A stretch of DNA of 64,000 bases from Actinomycetes bacterium (GTDB taxonomy: Bacteria > Actinomycetota > Acidimicrobiia > Spongiisociales > JAHEDJ01). The notes below the pieces were generated by a model that ran no database searches, was not told the DNA's origin, and was given only the letters and a program-made list of their open reading frames with translations. Positions within the stretch are counted from its first letter, which is position 1. The number at the start of each line of letters is the position of its first letter. The stretch covers positions 1 through 64,000 of the forward strand of contig JAHEDK010000007.1 of assembly GCA_024641245.1 (NCBI GenBank). Direction: 5' to 3'. The translations under genes and the position numbers were made by a program. Positions 1 through 9,101 of this stretch are shown piece by piece.

Positions 1-2
1 CG

Positions 3-227
3 GTTGATCCGGTTGATCCGGTTGATCCGGTTGGCCCGGTTGGCCCGGTTGGCCCGGTTGGCCCGGTTGGCCCGGTTGGCCCGGTTGATCCGGTTGGCCC
101 GGTTGGCCCGGTTGATCCGGTTGGCCCGGTTGGCCCGGTTGATCCGGTTGATCCGGTTGGCCCGGTTGATCCGGTTGATCCGGTTGATCCGGTTGGCCCG
201 GTTGATCCGGTTGGCCCGGTTGATCCG
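3..227 (+). repeat. 9-bp coding minisatellite, 25 units of GTT-GRY-CCG (Val-Asp/Gly-Pro), continuing past the left edge
   Basis: Units are GTTGATCCG or GTTGGCCCG only, from base 3 to 227. Confidence 0.97.
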
Positions 228-1316
228 GGAGAAACGACCGAACCATCGACTCAGACTGGAGCCAACCCTGCCCAACCGGCCGACCCGGGTGGGCCCGGTG
301 TGCCTGCGGTACCCGCCGATCCTGCTGTGCCCACCCGTCCGCCCGGTCCGGACGATTCGGATCCTGCCGGGCCAACGCACCCTGCCGACGCAGGTGATCT
401 ACCTGCTCTTCCGGACCCGGCTGAGCCATCCGCTGCGTCCAACCCGCCGCCGGAGCCGACGCCACCCGACGCCTCCGATCGGGTTCGCGCCGAGCCTCGG
501 GTAGCTGAGGCGGCGGTGCCTCCGCCACTTGTTGGCGCCGGGCTGGTGGATGATGGCGCCCGCGTGGAGGAAGATGGGGTGACCACGATCGATGTGCTCG
601 ACAACGACACCAACGTAGTGCCCGGCACCCTGGAACTGAATGCACACCCGGATCACGGCACTGTGTTACTCACTATCGATGGATCCTTCGTGTATGAGCC
701 CCTCCCTGACTACGCGGGCCGGGATGATTTCACATACTCCGCATCCGGCCCCGACGGAGTCGTCAGGCTGGCGTCGGTCGAGGTATTGGTGCTGGCGGTC
801 AATGACGCCCCGATCGTGAGCGGCGCACATGTTTCCATCACAGAGGATGACTCGTTCGTCATCGATCTGCGGCGGCTGGTGACGGATGCCGACGGCGACG
901 CGCTTGTTCTGGCCTGGGTCACGGATGGCGCATCCGGAAGTACCGCACACCTCGGCGACGGTCGGGTTCGGTACCGACCCGACCCCAATTACTTTGGTTC
1001 CGACTCGTTCAGCTTCGAGTGGTGCGACCCGTCGGGTTCCTGCGCGGCAGGGACCATTTCGGTTACGGTCGGCCCCGCCAATGATGTGGTGCTGGCCGCT
1101 CCCACAATCGCGGATACCGGGTCCGTCATCTGGTTCGTCCCCGAGTCCACAACCGAGGCTGGTACCGCCCTGGTGGCAGGGCTGGTGGCCAGGGTCATGG
1201 GTGCGGCAGCCATCCCTGCAGCCGCTCTTGCCGTCGTACTGGCGGGATCGCTCGGCTTGGGAATCGAGCCGGGTTTCGGCACCTTGATCGAACGCCTGCT
1301 GGCAAGGCGCGGCTAG
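3..1316 (+). CDS. Surface/secreted protein, 5'-truncated by window: VGP/VDP tripeptide repeats, tandem-95/cadherin-like repeats, C-terminal hydrophobic segment
   Basis: Frame 3 is open from base 3 with no stop to the TAG at 1314-1316. N-part (VDP/VGP)x25, then [17 protein letters not shown]...[33 protein letters not shown] and NDAPIVSG...[23 protein letters not shown] (Ig-like VCBS/cadherin-like pattern); hydrophobic C-terminus. The ORF track starts it at 300 only because no start codon lies in the window. Confidence 0.8.
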   Translation, partial: VDPVDPVDPVGPVGPVGPVGPVGPVGPVDPVGPVGPVDPVGPVGPVDPVDPVGPVDPVDPVDPVGPVDPVGPVDPGETTEPSTQTGANPAQPADPGGPGVPAVPADPAVPTRPPGPDDSDPAGPTHPADAGDLPALPDPAEPSAASNPPPEPTPPDASDRVRAEPRVAEAAVPPPLVGAGLVDDGARVEEDGVTTIDVLDNDTNVVPGTLELNAHPDHGTVLLTIDGSFVYEPLPDYAGRDDFTYSASGPDGVVRLASVEVLVLAVNDAPIVSGAHVSITEDDSFVIDLRRLVTDADGDALVLAWVTDGASGSTAHLGDGRVRYRPDPNYFGSDSFSFEWCDPSGSCAAGTISVTVGPANDVVLAAPTIADTGSVIWFVPESTTEAGTALVAGLVARVMGAAAIPAAALAVVLAGSLGLGIEPGFGTLIERLLARRG

Positions 1317-1565
1317 CGCTTCAACCCCTCGTCGCAGAACGTCTTCCGCGCTGCACTGCATCCACTTCACCGTCCCTGAGATCGAGGGAGCCACGCAGGC
1401 GTTGTCAACGTGGCTGGGGTTGGGGCGGCTCGTTCGTGGCGACGGATATGCAACGATTCGAGTCACGAAGGGGGAAACGTAGGCCCGCGACGACAATCCC
1501 TCGACTCGAACTCAGGTACAGAGCATTGGGCACGGTATGATCGAGGGTCGAAGGAGGATGACCGA

Positions 1566-2114
1566 ATTTCCCTGCCAGACTTATTGGCCCTTGCCCGAAT
1601 CGTGATGACCCCCGTCATCATGGCGCTCGTGACTTCGAGCGGCGAGCACGCGTTCGGTGTGGCAGCAGGATTGTTCGTGGCAGCCGCGGCAACCGATTTC
1701 TTCGATGGATATCTCGCCCGGCGCTGGGATATCACAACGGTGCTCGGAGGATTCCTCGATTCGACCGCCGACAAGCTACTCGTTTCGGGGAGCCTGATCG
1801 CACTGGTGGCGATCGATCGCGCCTCGATCTGGCCGGTGCTGATAATCATCATGCGTGAGTTTGCTGTGATGGCCCTGCGAGGTATAACGGCGATGGAGGG
1901 CCACATCGTCACGCCATCGATCTGGGGCAAGATCAAAGCGAATGTTCAGTTCGGCGCGATCTTCTTCGCCATGATGCGATTCGCGGAGACGTGGGGTCCG
2001 TTGTTCTTCGATGAATGGCTCATGTGGCTGGCGGCCGGAGTGGCGGTTGCTTCCGGATGGCAGTATGCGTCAGGCTTCTGGCATATCGTTCGAAAGGTCG
2101 ATGCCAAGGCGTGA
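1566..2114 (+). CDS. pgsA: CDP-diacylglycerol--glycerol-3-phosphate 3-phosphatidyltransferase
   Basis: SLPDLLALARIVMTPVIMALV...AAATDFFDGYLARRWDITTVLGGFLDSTADKLLV matches the CDP-alcohol phosphatidyltransferase motif. Start uncertain: ATT at 1566 sits 8 nt after AAGGAGG. Confidence 0.85.
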   Translation: MSLPDLLALARIVMTPVIMALVTSSGEHAFGVAAGLFVAAAATDFFDGYLARRWDITTVLGGFLDSTADKLLVSGSLIALVAIDRASIWPVLIIIMREFAVMALRGITAMEGHIVTPSIWGKIKANVQFGAIFFAMMRFAETWGPLFFDEWLMWLAAGVAVASGWQYASGFWHIVRKVDAKA

Positions 2115-3085
2115 CGCTCTTCATCACCGGCGGATCTGGCATCATCGGTCGGGCTCTGATTCAGCGGCTTGTTTCGGAAGGAAACACGGTTCGAGCGCTG
2201 GCCCGGTCCTCCGAAGCCGCCTCCATGCTCCGTCTGCTGGGAGCGGAACCCGTCGAAGGTGACCTTGACGATGTTTCTGCACTCATTGAAGGCATGCGCG
2301 GAGCCGTCGGCGTCTTTCATGTGGCAGGCGTGAATGCGATGTGTCTGGCCGATCCGACGCCCATGTATCGGGCAAACGTGGATGGGACCAGGAACGTTGT
2401 CCGCGCCGCCAACGCAGCCGGAGTCCCCCGTCTCTTGTACACCTCATCGGCAGTCGTTTTGGGTGAGCAGCAGGGCGAAGCCGCCGATGAGCGAAGCATG
2501 CATCGCGGTTTCGTTCTGTCTCATTACGAACGATCAAAGGCACTTGCGGAGCAGGTGGCTTTCTCAGAAGCCGGCGCGGTTGAGGTAATTGCAGTCAACC
2601 CGTCTTCGGTACAGGGGCCCGGCCGCGCCACCGGCACCGGCAAGCTGATCCTGGACGTACTCAATGGTGATCTTCGAGTCCTGGTGGATGCGACCGTGAG
2701 CATCGTTGATATAGATGACTGCGTGGAAGGGCATTTGCTGGGGTGGCGTCGCGGTGTGGCAGGGGAGCGGTACATTCTGAGCGGCTTCACGATGAGCACC
2801 CGGGCGGCCGTGTCGTTGCTCGAGCGCGTGACCGATCGCAGTTTCTCCGTCCGGTTTGTGCCCGCCGTCGCCGCGTCGATCGGGGGAGGCATCGTCGGGA
2901 TCGGTTCGCGGCTGCGCCGGCAGCAAGCACCCCTGTGTCGCGAGATGGTACGGGTTCTACGGCACGGACACATCTACGACGGTTCAAGGGCAACGAGGGA
3001 ACTCGGACTCGGATACCGATCGGCCGTCGACACCTTGCGCCGTACGACTGAATGGTTTCGATCAGAAGGCCTGTTGCGCGAATGA
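2111..3085 (+). CDS. NAD-dependent epimerase/dehydratase (extended SDR)
   Basis: VTLFITGGSGIIGRALIQRL Rossmann motif, YxxxK (HYERSKALAE); GTG start overlaps the pgsA stop (GTGA). Confidence 0.85.
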   Translation: MTLFITGGSGIIGRALIQRLVSEGNTVRALARSSEAASMLRLLGAEPVEGDLDDVSALIEGMRGAVGVFHVAGVNAMCLADPTPMYRANVDGTRNVVRAANAAGVPRLLYTSSAVVLGEQQGEAADERSMHRGFVLSHYERSKALAEQVAFSEAGAVEVIAVNPSSVQGPGRATGTGKLILDVLNGDLRVLVDATVSIVDIDDCVEGHLLGWRRGVAGERYILSGFTMSTRAAVSLLERVTDRSFSVRFVPAVAASIGGGIVGIGSRLRRQQAPLCREMVRVLRHGHIYDGSRATRELGLGYRSAVDTLRRTTEWFRSEGLLRE

Positions 3086-3307
3086 CTCCGAGCCGCGATG
3101 CCATCAATCGTTTCCTGGCAGAGCAGTTCCCGGCGGCCTCCGGTATCGAATGCCTGGAGGTAGGCGAACGCCACGCAGTTGCCCGCTGGGCGTACGACCC
3201 ATCGAACCTGCGCCCGGGAGGGCTGATCTCGGGCCCGACGCAGTTCGCGCTATGCCGAACCCAGTGTCTCGGATGCCACCGGGACCTACGCCCGCTCCGG
3301 CAAATGA
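3082..3307 (+). pseudogene. Remnant of PaaI-like hotdog thioesterase with internal deletion/frameshift
   Basis: N-part MTPSRDAINRFLAEQFPAASGIECLEVGERHAVARWAYDPSNLRPGGLISGPTQFAL; then in another frame SVSDATGTYARSGK* (3263-3307), which looks like a hotdog C-terminus. The middle is missing. Confidence 0.5.
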
Positions 3308-3308
3308 C

Positions 3309-3339
3309 TTGACTCTCACGATACGTGAGGGTCTATCGT
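3309..3339 (+). promoter_or_regulatory. MerR-type promoter with operator dyad
   Basis: TTGACT (3309-3314), 19-nt spacer containing ACTCTCACG-ATA-CGTGAGGGT (one mismatch in 9-bp arms), TATCGT (3334-3339), ATG of the MerR gene at 3347. Confidence 0.65.
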
Positions 3340-3346
3340 GGAGGTC

Positions 3347-4099
3347 ATGACCTACACGGTGAGCGAAGTGGCGAAGGCCACGGGGATAACGGTGCGGACG
3401 CTGCACCACTACGACGAGATCGGCGTACTGCATCCGGCCCGGCGGAGCCGTTCGGGATATCGGATGTATGACGATGCAGACCTCGAGCGTCTCCAGGAGA
3501 TCTTGTTCTTCCGCGCCCTTGGCTTTGGTCTGAACGACGTTCGCCGGTCACTCGCCGATCCGGATCGTCGTGAAACGTTGCTTAGGCAGCGGGCACTCAT
3601 GGTGGATCAGGCAGCCCGATTCCACCAAATGGTGGATGCAATCGATAGGGCGCTCGAGGCAATCGATGAAGGGACAACGATGAGCAAGGATGACATGTTC
3701 GAGGTGTTCGGGGATTTCGATCCCGCAGAACACGCAGAGGAAGCCCGGGAGCGCTGGGGTGAGACCGACGCCTACCGGGAGTCGCAACGACGGACGAAAT
3801 CCTACGGCAAGGGGCAGTGGAAGGAAGCGAGCGCGGAAGGCAAAGCGATCGCTGAGGAACTCGCCGCCCTGATGGCCGATGGCGATGCTGCCACGAGCGC
3901 GACCGCGATGGATCTGGCCGAACGACACCGTCAGCACATTTCCCGGTGGTTCTATTCATGCCCGTATGAGATGCATGTAGGCCTGGGCGAGATGTACACC
4001 ACCGACGCCCGCTTCACTGCCTATTGGGATAAGTTCCGGCCGGGGTTGGCGATTTTCGTCCGCGATGCGTTCCGGGCCAACGCAGAGCGTGTCCGCTAG
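3347..4099 (+). CDS. MerR family transcriptional regulator with TipAS-like antibiotic-binding domain
   Basis: MTYTVSEVAKATGITVRTLHHYDEIGVLHPARRSRSGYRMY; C-terminal TipAS-like region (DLAERHRQHISRWFYSCPYEMHVGLGEMYTTDARFTAYWD). Confidence 0.9.
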   Translation: MTYTVSEVAKATGITVRTLHHYDEIGVLHPARRSRSGYRMYDDADLERLQEILFFRALGFGLNDVRRSLADPDRRETLLRQRALMVDQAARFHQMVDAIDRALEAIDEGTTMSKDDMFEVFGDFDPAEHAEEARERWGETDAYRESQRRTKSYGKGQWKEASAEGKAIAEELAALMADGDAATSATAMDLAERHRQHISRWFYSCPYEMHVGLGEMYTTDARFTAYWDKFRPGLAIFVRDAFRANAERVR

Positions 4100-4183
4100 C
4101 TCGCGGCCGTTGGCGCCGTGGTCCGTAGTGCCGTCGTTTCCTCCACTTGTGCGGACGGACGCGCGTCGTGGTTGAATTAGGAC

Positions 4184-5416
4184 ATGGACGGTAACGGCTG
4201 GCTCATTGGCTTGCTCGTGGCCGCCTTCGTGCTGGCGGTCTTTGTGGCGGCCGGCGAAACCGCCCTTCTCCGCATGTCTCCGGTGCGGGCCGCCTCCCTT
4301 GCCTCTGGAGGTGACCGGCGTGCACGTCGAATCGTGGCGCTTCTCGACGATTTGCCGCGTGTCTTGAATGCGGTCCTACTCACGGCGCTACTCAGTCAGA
4401 TCGGCGCGGCGACCGTCACAGGAATCCTTGCGCAACGATGGTTTGGCAACCTCGGCGTGACCGTCGCTTCGATCGTGCTCACCATCCTGCTGTTCGTGTA
4501 CGCAGAGGCGATTCCGAAGACCTTCGCCGTGCGGCACTCCGATCGAGTGGCTTTGATGCTGGCGTCTCCGCTTGCATGGCTGGAGGTCCTCTTCCGACCG
4601 CTGGTACGGGCGCTGGTTTGGTTCGCCGATATCCAGATGCCCGGCAAAGGTATCACGACGTCACCGACGGTTACCGAGGATGAGCTCCGTCGATTGGCTT
4701 CCCGGGCAGCCCGGGAGGGGGAGATCACGCCCGAGGATCTGGTGCTCATCGAGAGAGCCTTCAGGCTCGGTGACCGGCGCGTCGACGACATCATGGTTCC
4801 GCGCGCAGACATCGTCTCCGTCCCGGCCGATGCGACGGTCGACGTCGCACTCGCCATCGCGCTCGACTCCGGACATCGGCGGATTCCGGTCTACGCAGGG
4901 TCCCCAGAGAACATCACAGGCACGGTGGGTCTGCGCGAGCTTCTGAGGCTGCCCGAGACAAGGCGTGACCTCCTCCAAGTCTCTGCATTGGCCAATGATC
5001 CGCTGGTGGTTCCCGACTCGAAGCGGGTCCTGGACCTGCTGCGGGAGATGCAGACAACCGGGATGCATATGGCGGTGGTCGTCGATGAGTACGGAGGTAC
5101 TGCCGGGCTCCTCACCATTGAAGACATCGCCGAGGAACTGCTCGGATCGATGAGTGAGGAACCCGATGGGGTGATCGCAGTCGGAGATGGAAGGTGGTCC
5201 GTAGATGCCGCGCTTCCGGTTGAGGATCTCGCGGATCTCATTGAACGGAGCCTCCCGGATGGCGAGTGGAATACTGTTGCCGGCCTCGTCTACGCGCTGT
5301 GCGGCCGGGTTCCGGAAGTTGGTGACGAAGTCCTGGTCGCCGGACACACTCTCAAGGTGGCGAGCACGCGGCGCCGCCGGATCACCAGAATCGAAGTGAC
5401 CCGCCCGGGGGGCTGA
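4184..5416 (+). CDS. CNNM/CorC-HlyC family protein (DUF21, CBS pair, CorC_HlyC)
   Basis: N-terminal DUF21 transmembrane region, RVDDIMVPRADIVSV CBS region, VVVDEYGGTAGLLTIEDIAEELLG. Confidence 0.9.
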   Translation: MDGNGWLIGLLVAAFVLAVFVAAGETALLRMSPVRAASLASGGDRRARRIVALLDDLPRVLNAVLLTALLSQIGAATVTGILAQRWFGNLGVTVASIVLTILLFVYAEAIPKTFAVRHSDRVALMLASPLAWLEVLFRPLVRALVWFADIQMPGKGITTSPTVTEDELRRLASRAAREGEITPEDLVLIERAFRLGDRRVDDIMVPRADIVSVPADATVDVALAIALDSGHRRIPVYAGSPENITGTVGLRELLRLPETRRDLLQVSALANDPLVVPDSKRVLDLLREMQTTGMHMAVVVDEYGGTAGLLTIEDIAEELLGSMSEEPDGVIAVGDGRWSVDAALPVEDLADLIERSLPDGEWNTVAGLVYALCGRVPEVGDEVLVAGHTLKVASTRRRRITRIEVTRPGG

Positions 5417-5460
5417 GGCCCCTTTGCATTGGCCCGGATGGCACTCGAGACACCCGATTC

Positions 5461-7227
5461 CTACCGAGGGGTTCGTCCGCCGGCGCTCACCGTTCCGGTC
5501 GCCCAATCGGCGTGCAACGAGGCGTACACGCCGCCGGCAGCGAGGAGATCCTGGTGCCGGCCACGTTCCGCCAGCATCCCCCGGTCGAACACCAGCACCT
5601 CGTCGGCTGCTTCTGCAGTGGCTAGACGGTGGGCAATAGTGATTGCCGTCCTTCCCTGGGTGAGACGTTCCATCGCCCGGCGCAGCTGCACGTCGAGCGC
5701 CGGATCGACGGCCGACGTCGCTTCGTCGAGCACGAGAACGTCCGGCACGGAAATCCAAGCCCGCACCAGCGCCACCAGTTGCCGCTCGCCTGCCGAGAGA
5801 TCTCCGCCCCGTTCGCCAACCGATGAGCCGAGGCCATCCACGAGACGGTCGAGCCAACCGTCGAGCCCGAGCTCGACAAAGGCCGTGCGGATCTCACGTT
5901 CCGTCGCTTCCGGCTTTCCGTACCGGATGTTGTCCGCCACCGTTCCCTCGAACAGGAAGCCTTCCTGTGGCACGAACGCCACCCGGTGGCGCAGCGAGGC
6001 GAACGAGATGCGATTCAGTGGAACGCCTCCGATTGCGATGGATCCGGAGGTCGGCTCGAGCAGGCGCACGGCCAGCTTGGCGAAGGTCGTTTTGCCCGAT
6101 CCCGTCTCGCCGACGATGGCCACCCGCGCCCCCGCCACGACTTCAACACTCACCTCGTGGAGAGCTTCTGGGCCGTCACCGTATCGAAACGAAACGTCGG
6201 TGAAGCGTACTTCGAGGGCTCCGGGCGGTAGCGGCGGCCCATCGACGGGGTCGGGAATCTCGACTTCCGAGTGGATCTCACCGAGGATCCGTCGCATTCC
6301 TGATGCGGCCGATTGGGCCGTCTCCAGCACCTCGACCATCATTTGCACCGGTTCGGTCAGGAGGTTGACCAGGAAGAGAAACGCCAGCAAGCGACCGGGT
6401 GTCGTCCCGATCGCCAGGCCCGCTGCCACGACCGCGGCCATCAAGATGCCCGCGAACAGTTCGGCCGAGCTGAACAGGATGTTGCCGAAGCGCATCGTCT
6501 TGTACTCAGACTGGAATCGATCCTCGAGGGCCTGGGCGACTCTGTCCTGCGTGGCTCGCTCGACTCCATAGGCGCGGACCACGGGAATCGCCGAGATCGC
6601 TTCGGACAGGACGGCCAGGCTGTTGGCGACTCGGCGCCGGACCCGGTCGTAGCTGCGCTGGAGAATACGCTGGAACCAGATCATGAGCACCGCGTAGAGA
6701 ATGATCCCGACCGTTACGAGGAGTGCTATCCGCCACTCGTAGGCGTACATCGCTCCCAGCGCCAGGAACACCTGTGATCCGGAGGTGAGCAACCCGACCC
6801 CACCCCAATCCATGAAGCCTTGGAGCGTTGCGATGTCGGTGGTGACCCGCGAGACGAGGGACCCACGGCGCTCGGCATCGACGTGGAGGACCGATCGACG
6901 CATGAGGTGAGCGAAGGTCATCTGGCGGAGGTCGGAGAGGCCGGTGGAGGAGGCCTTCACCAGTCGTATCAGGGCGGCGCGCCCCACCCAGGTTCCGAGC
7001 ACGAGCGCGGTGGCGGCAATTGCCACTTTGGCTCCCACGCTGCTGAGGTCGATCTCGATGGGCGTCAGCAGTTCGTCGTCGATGATCTGTTGCATTGCGA
7101 CCGGGACGATGATCTGAATGGCTGTTCCGGCCGCGGCCATCAGCACGGTCAGCCCGAGTCCGCGCCGGAGAACGGGCGCTTCCTTGAGGGCCTGTCGCAG
7201 AACCCTGAGGGTTCGTTCGTCCTTCAC
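5461..7227 (-). CDS. ABC exporter half-transporter (TMD-NBD)
   Basis: Walker A GETGSGKTT, signature LSAGERQLVALVRAWI, DVLVLDEATSAVD. Confidence 0.93.
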   Translation of the reverse strand: MKDERTLRVLRQALKEAPVLRRGLGLTVLMAAAGTAIQIIVPVAMQQIIDDELLTPIEIDLSSVGAKVAIAATALVLGTWVGRAALIRLVKASSTGLSDLRQMTFAHLMRRSVLHVDAERRGSLVSRVTTDIATLQGFMDWGGVGLLTSGSQVFLALGAMYAYEWRIALLVTVGIILYAVLMIWFQRILQRSYDRVRRRVANSLAVLSEAISAIPVVRAYGVERATQDRVAQALEDRFQSEYKTMRFGNILFSSAELFAGILMAAVVAAGLAIGTTPGRLLAFLFLVNLLTEPVQMMVEVLETAQSAASGMRRILGEIHSEVEIPDPVDGPPLPPGALEVRFTDVSFRYGDGPEALHEVSVEVVAGARVAIVGETGSGKTTFAKLAVRLLEPTSGSIAIGGVPLNRISFASLRHRVAFVPQEGFLFEGTVADNIRYGKPEATEREIRTAFVELGLDGWLDRLVDGLGSSVGERGGDLSAGERQLVALVRAWISVPDVLVLDEATSAVDPALDVQLRRAMERLTQGRTAITIAHRLATAEAADEVLVFDRGMLAERGRHQDLLAAGGVYASLHADWATGTVSAGGRTPR

Positions 7228-9059
7228 GATCGGCGTCTTTCGTCGGTCGACATGTGTCGGTGGTCATCGGTTGCGACGCGCCGAGCGTCCTCCTCGTAGG
7301 CTCTGACTAGGGCGGCATATCCGGGAGACCTGCTGAGGAGTTGCTCGTGGGTTCCGTGGTCTGAGACCGTCTTGTCGTCGACGAACATGACCTCGTCGGC
7401 GAGGCGAATCGTGGCCGGACGATACGCAACCATGACAATCGTGGAAGGAAGGTCGGCTCTCTTCAGGGAGCGCAGGATTTCGGCCTCCACCGAAGGGTCG
7501 ACTGCGGAAGTTGCATCGTCGAGGATCATTAGTCGGGGTTGCCGGATCAACGCACGGGCCAACGCAATGCGTTGACGCTGCCCTCCTGAGAGCGAGGTGC
7601 CGCGCTCGCCGAGGCGCGTCGCATAGCCGTTCGGCAACTCGGAGACGAACACGTCGGCTCCGGCCAGGCGGGCGGCCGAGGTGACTTCCTCGTCGGTGAA
7701 TGCGTCACCGAGTGTGATGTTGCCGGTGATGGTGTCATCGAAGAGAAACGCCTCCTGCGACACGTAGGCCACTTCGCGCGGCAGTTCGGATCGAGCGAAG
7801 GATCGAAGATCCCGGTCGTCGATGTGGATAGCCCCGTCGGCGGGGTCCCACAGTCTCGCCAGCAGCAGGGCAAGGGTTGACTTGCCGGAGGCGGTCGGTC
7901 CGACGACGGCCAGCGTGGTGCCGGCTGCCAGGTCCATCTCAACGCCGACCAGCACGGGTTCTTCCGGCCGGTATTTGAAATCGACTCCGTGTCCGGCGAC
8001 TGAGGCTGCTCGGCCGGGTTCCTGTGCGGAGTTGGCCCCGTAGCCCATGAATCGATCGGCTTCAAAGACGCTCTGAACCCGTTGCCAGCCGGCGATGCTG
8101 GCAGATAGGTCGAACAGTACGAAGCCGATCAGCTGGACGGGGAAGGCGAGCAACGAGAGCAAGTAGGTGACGGTGACGAGGTCGCCTGCCGTGATCGCTC
8201 CGGCACGGATGCGGGCCGCACCAGCATAAATCAGTACCAGAATCAGGGCGGGAGGAAGCGCCCTGATGATTGCCTGATACGACACCCATCGGGTGTTCAC
8301 GTCGATGATGCCGTCGCGGACACCGTCGGAGGTGACGCCGAAGCGATCCGCCACCTTCGCCTCACGGCCAAGTGATTTGATCGTCAGCGCCCCGTCGAAG
8401 GCTTCGTGGGCGAGCGACCACAAGCGGCCGCGCTGTTCCTGAACTTCCTCCCAGAGGGGATAGACGGTCCAGGCGCCCTTGACGTCGACCGCCACGATGA
8501 TTACCAGGCCGGCCAGTGACCAGAAGCCAAGCCACAGGTCGATTCGTGCGACCATCGCCACAGAACCGAACAGGAGCAGCATCACGCCGGTCGCGTACGG
8601 AAGCGGGGCCAGCACGCCGGTTCCGCGATCGGTATCCGAATCAGCGACTGCCAGCAAGTCGCCGATCGACTGCTGCGAGAACCAGGCCAGCTCGAGGTCG
8701 AGTTGGTGATCCAGCAGCCGGTTTCGGACATCCTGGCGGGTCCGAAACTGGAGCCAACCGGCGGCGGTGCGCCGCAGCACGATTCCGGATGCTTTCCACA
8801 ATGAAACGCCGACCAGGGCCGCGACTGCTAGCCAGACCTTCGCCCGGAAGTCCGCTCCGTTGGTGAGCACCGGGATTATCACTTGATCGGTTAGCCATCC
8901 CACCACCTGAGCGGAGGCGACGATGGCTGCGGCGTACAGGGCCGCGCCGAACACCGCCAGGGCAAATGCCCATGGATGCGTCTTCACAAAGCGTGCAATC
9001 AGACGCAGGCCGTCGCGCAGCACGCTCCAGGGGGATGGAAGGGAGGTCGGGTTGGCCAT
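7224..9059 (-). CDS. ABC exporter half-transporter (TMD-NBD), likely heterodimer partner
   Basis: Walker A GPTASGKST, LSGGQRQRIALARALI, LMILDDATSAVD; overlaps 5461..7227 by 4 nt. Confidence 0.93.
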   Translation of the reverse strand: MANPTSLPSPWSVLRDGLRLIARFVKTHPWAFALAVFGAALYAAAIVASAQVVGWLTDQVIIPVLTNGADFRAKVWLAVAALVGVSLWKASGIVLRRTAAGWLQFRTRQDVRNRLLDHQLDLELAWFSQQSIGDLLAVADSDTDRGTGVLAPLPYATGVMLLLFGSVAMVARIDLWLGFWSLAGLVIIVAVDVKGAWTVYPLWEEVQEQRGRLWSLAHEAFDGALTIKSLGREAKVADRFGVTSDGVRDGIIDVNTRWVSYQAIIRALPPALILVLIYAGAARIRAGAITAGDLVTVTYLLSLLAFPVQLIGFVLFDLSASIAGWQRVQSVFEADRFMGYGANSAQEPGRAASVAGHGVDFKYRPEEPVLVGVEMDLAAGTTLAVVGPTASGKSTLALLLARLWDPADGAIHIDDRDLRSFARSELPREVAYVSQEAFLFDDTITGNITLGDAFTDEEVTSAARLAGADVFVSELPNGYATRLGERGTSLSGGQRQRIALARALIRQPRLMILDDATSAVDPSVEAEILRSLKRADLPSTIVMVAYRPATIRLADEVMFVDDKTVSDHGTHEQLLSRSPGYAALVRAYEEDARRVATDDHRHMSTDERRRS

Positions 9060-9101
9060 GAATGGGAAAGCCTAGGACGAGGTTGGCGAGGGCGAACCTG
9101 A

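Noticed and set aside
3-227. Short repeats considered as a CRISPR array
   Set aside because: Contiguous 9-bp coding units with no spacers.
4-504. ORF of RLIRLA repeats in frame 1 and overlapping minus ORFs 251-628 and 399-656
   Set aside because: Shadow frames of the VGP/VDP repeat gene; the frame-3 reading gives domain-like protein through 1316.
1339-1482. Possible tail of a degraded gene (LHCIHFTVPEIEGATQALSTWLGLGRLVRGDGYATIRVTKGET*)
   Set aside because: No recognisable family and no clear start; too short to support without homology search.
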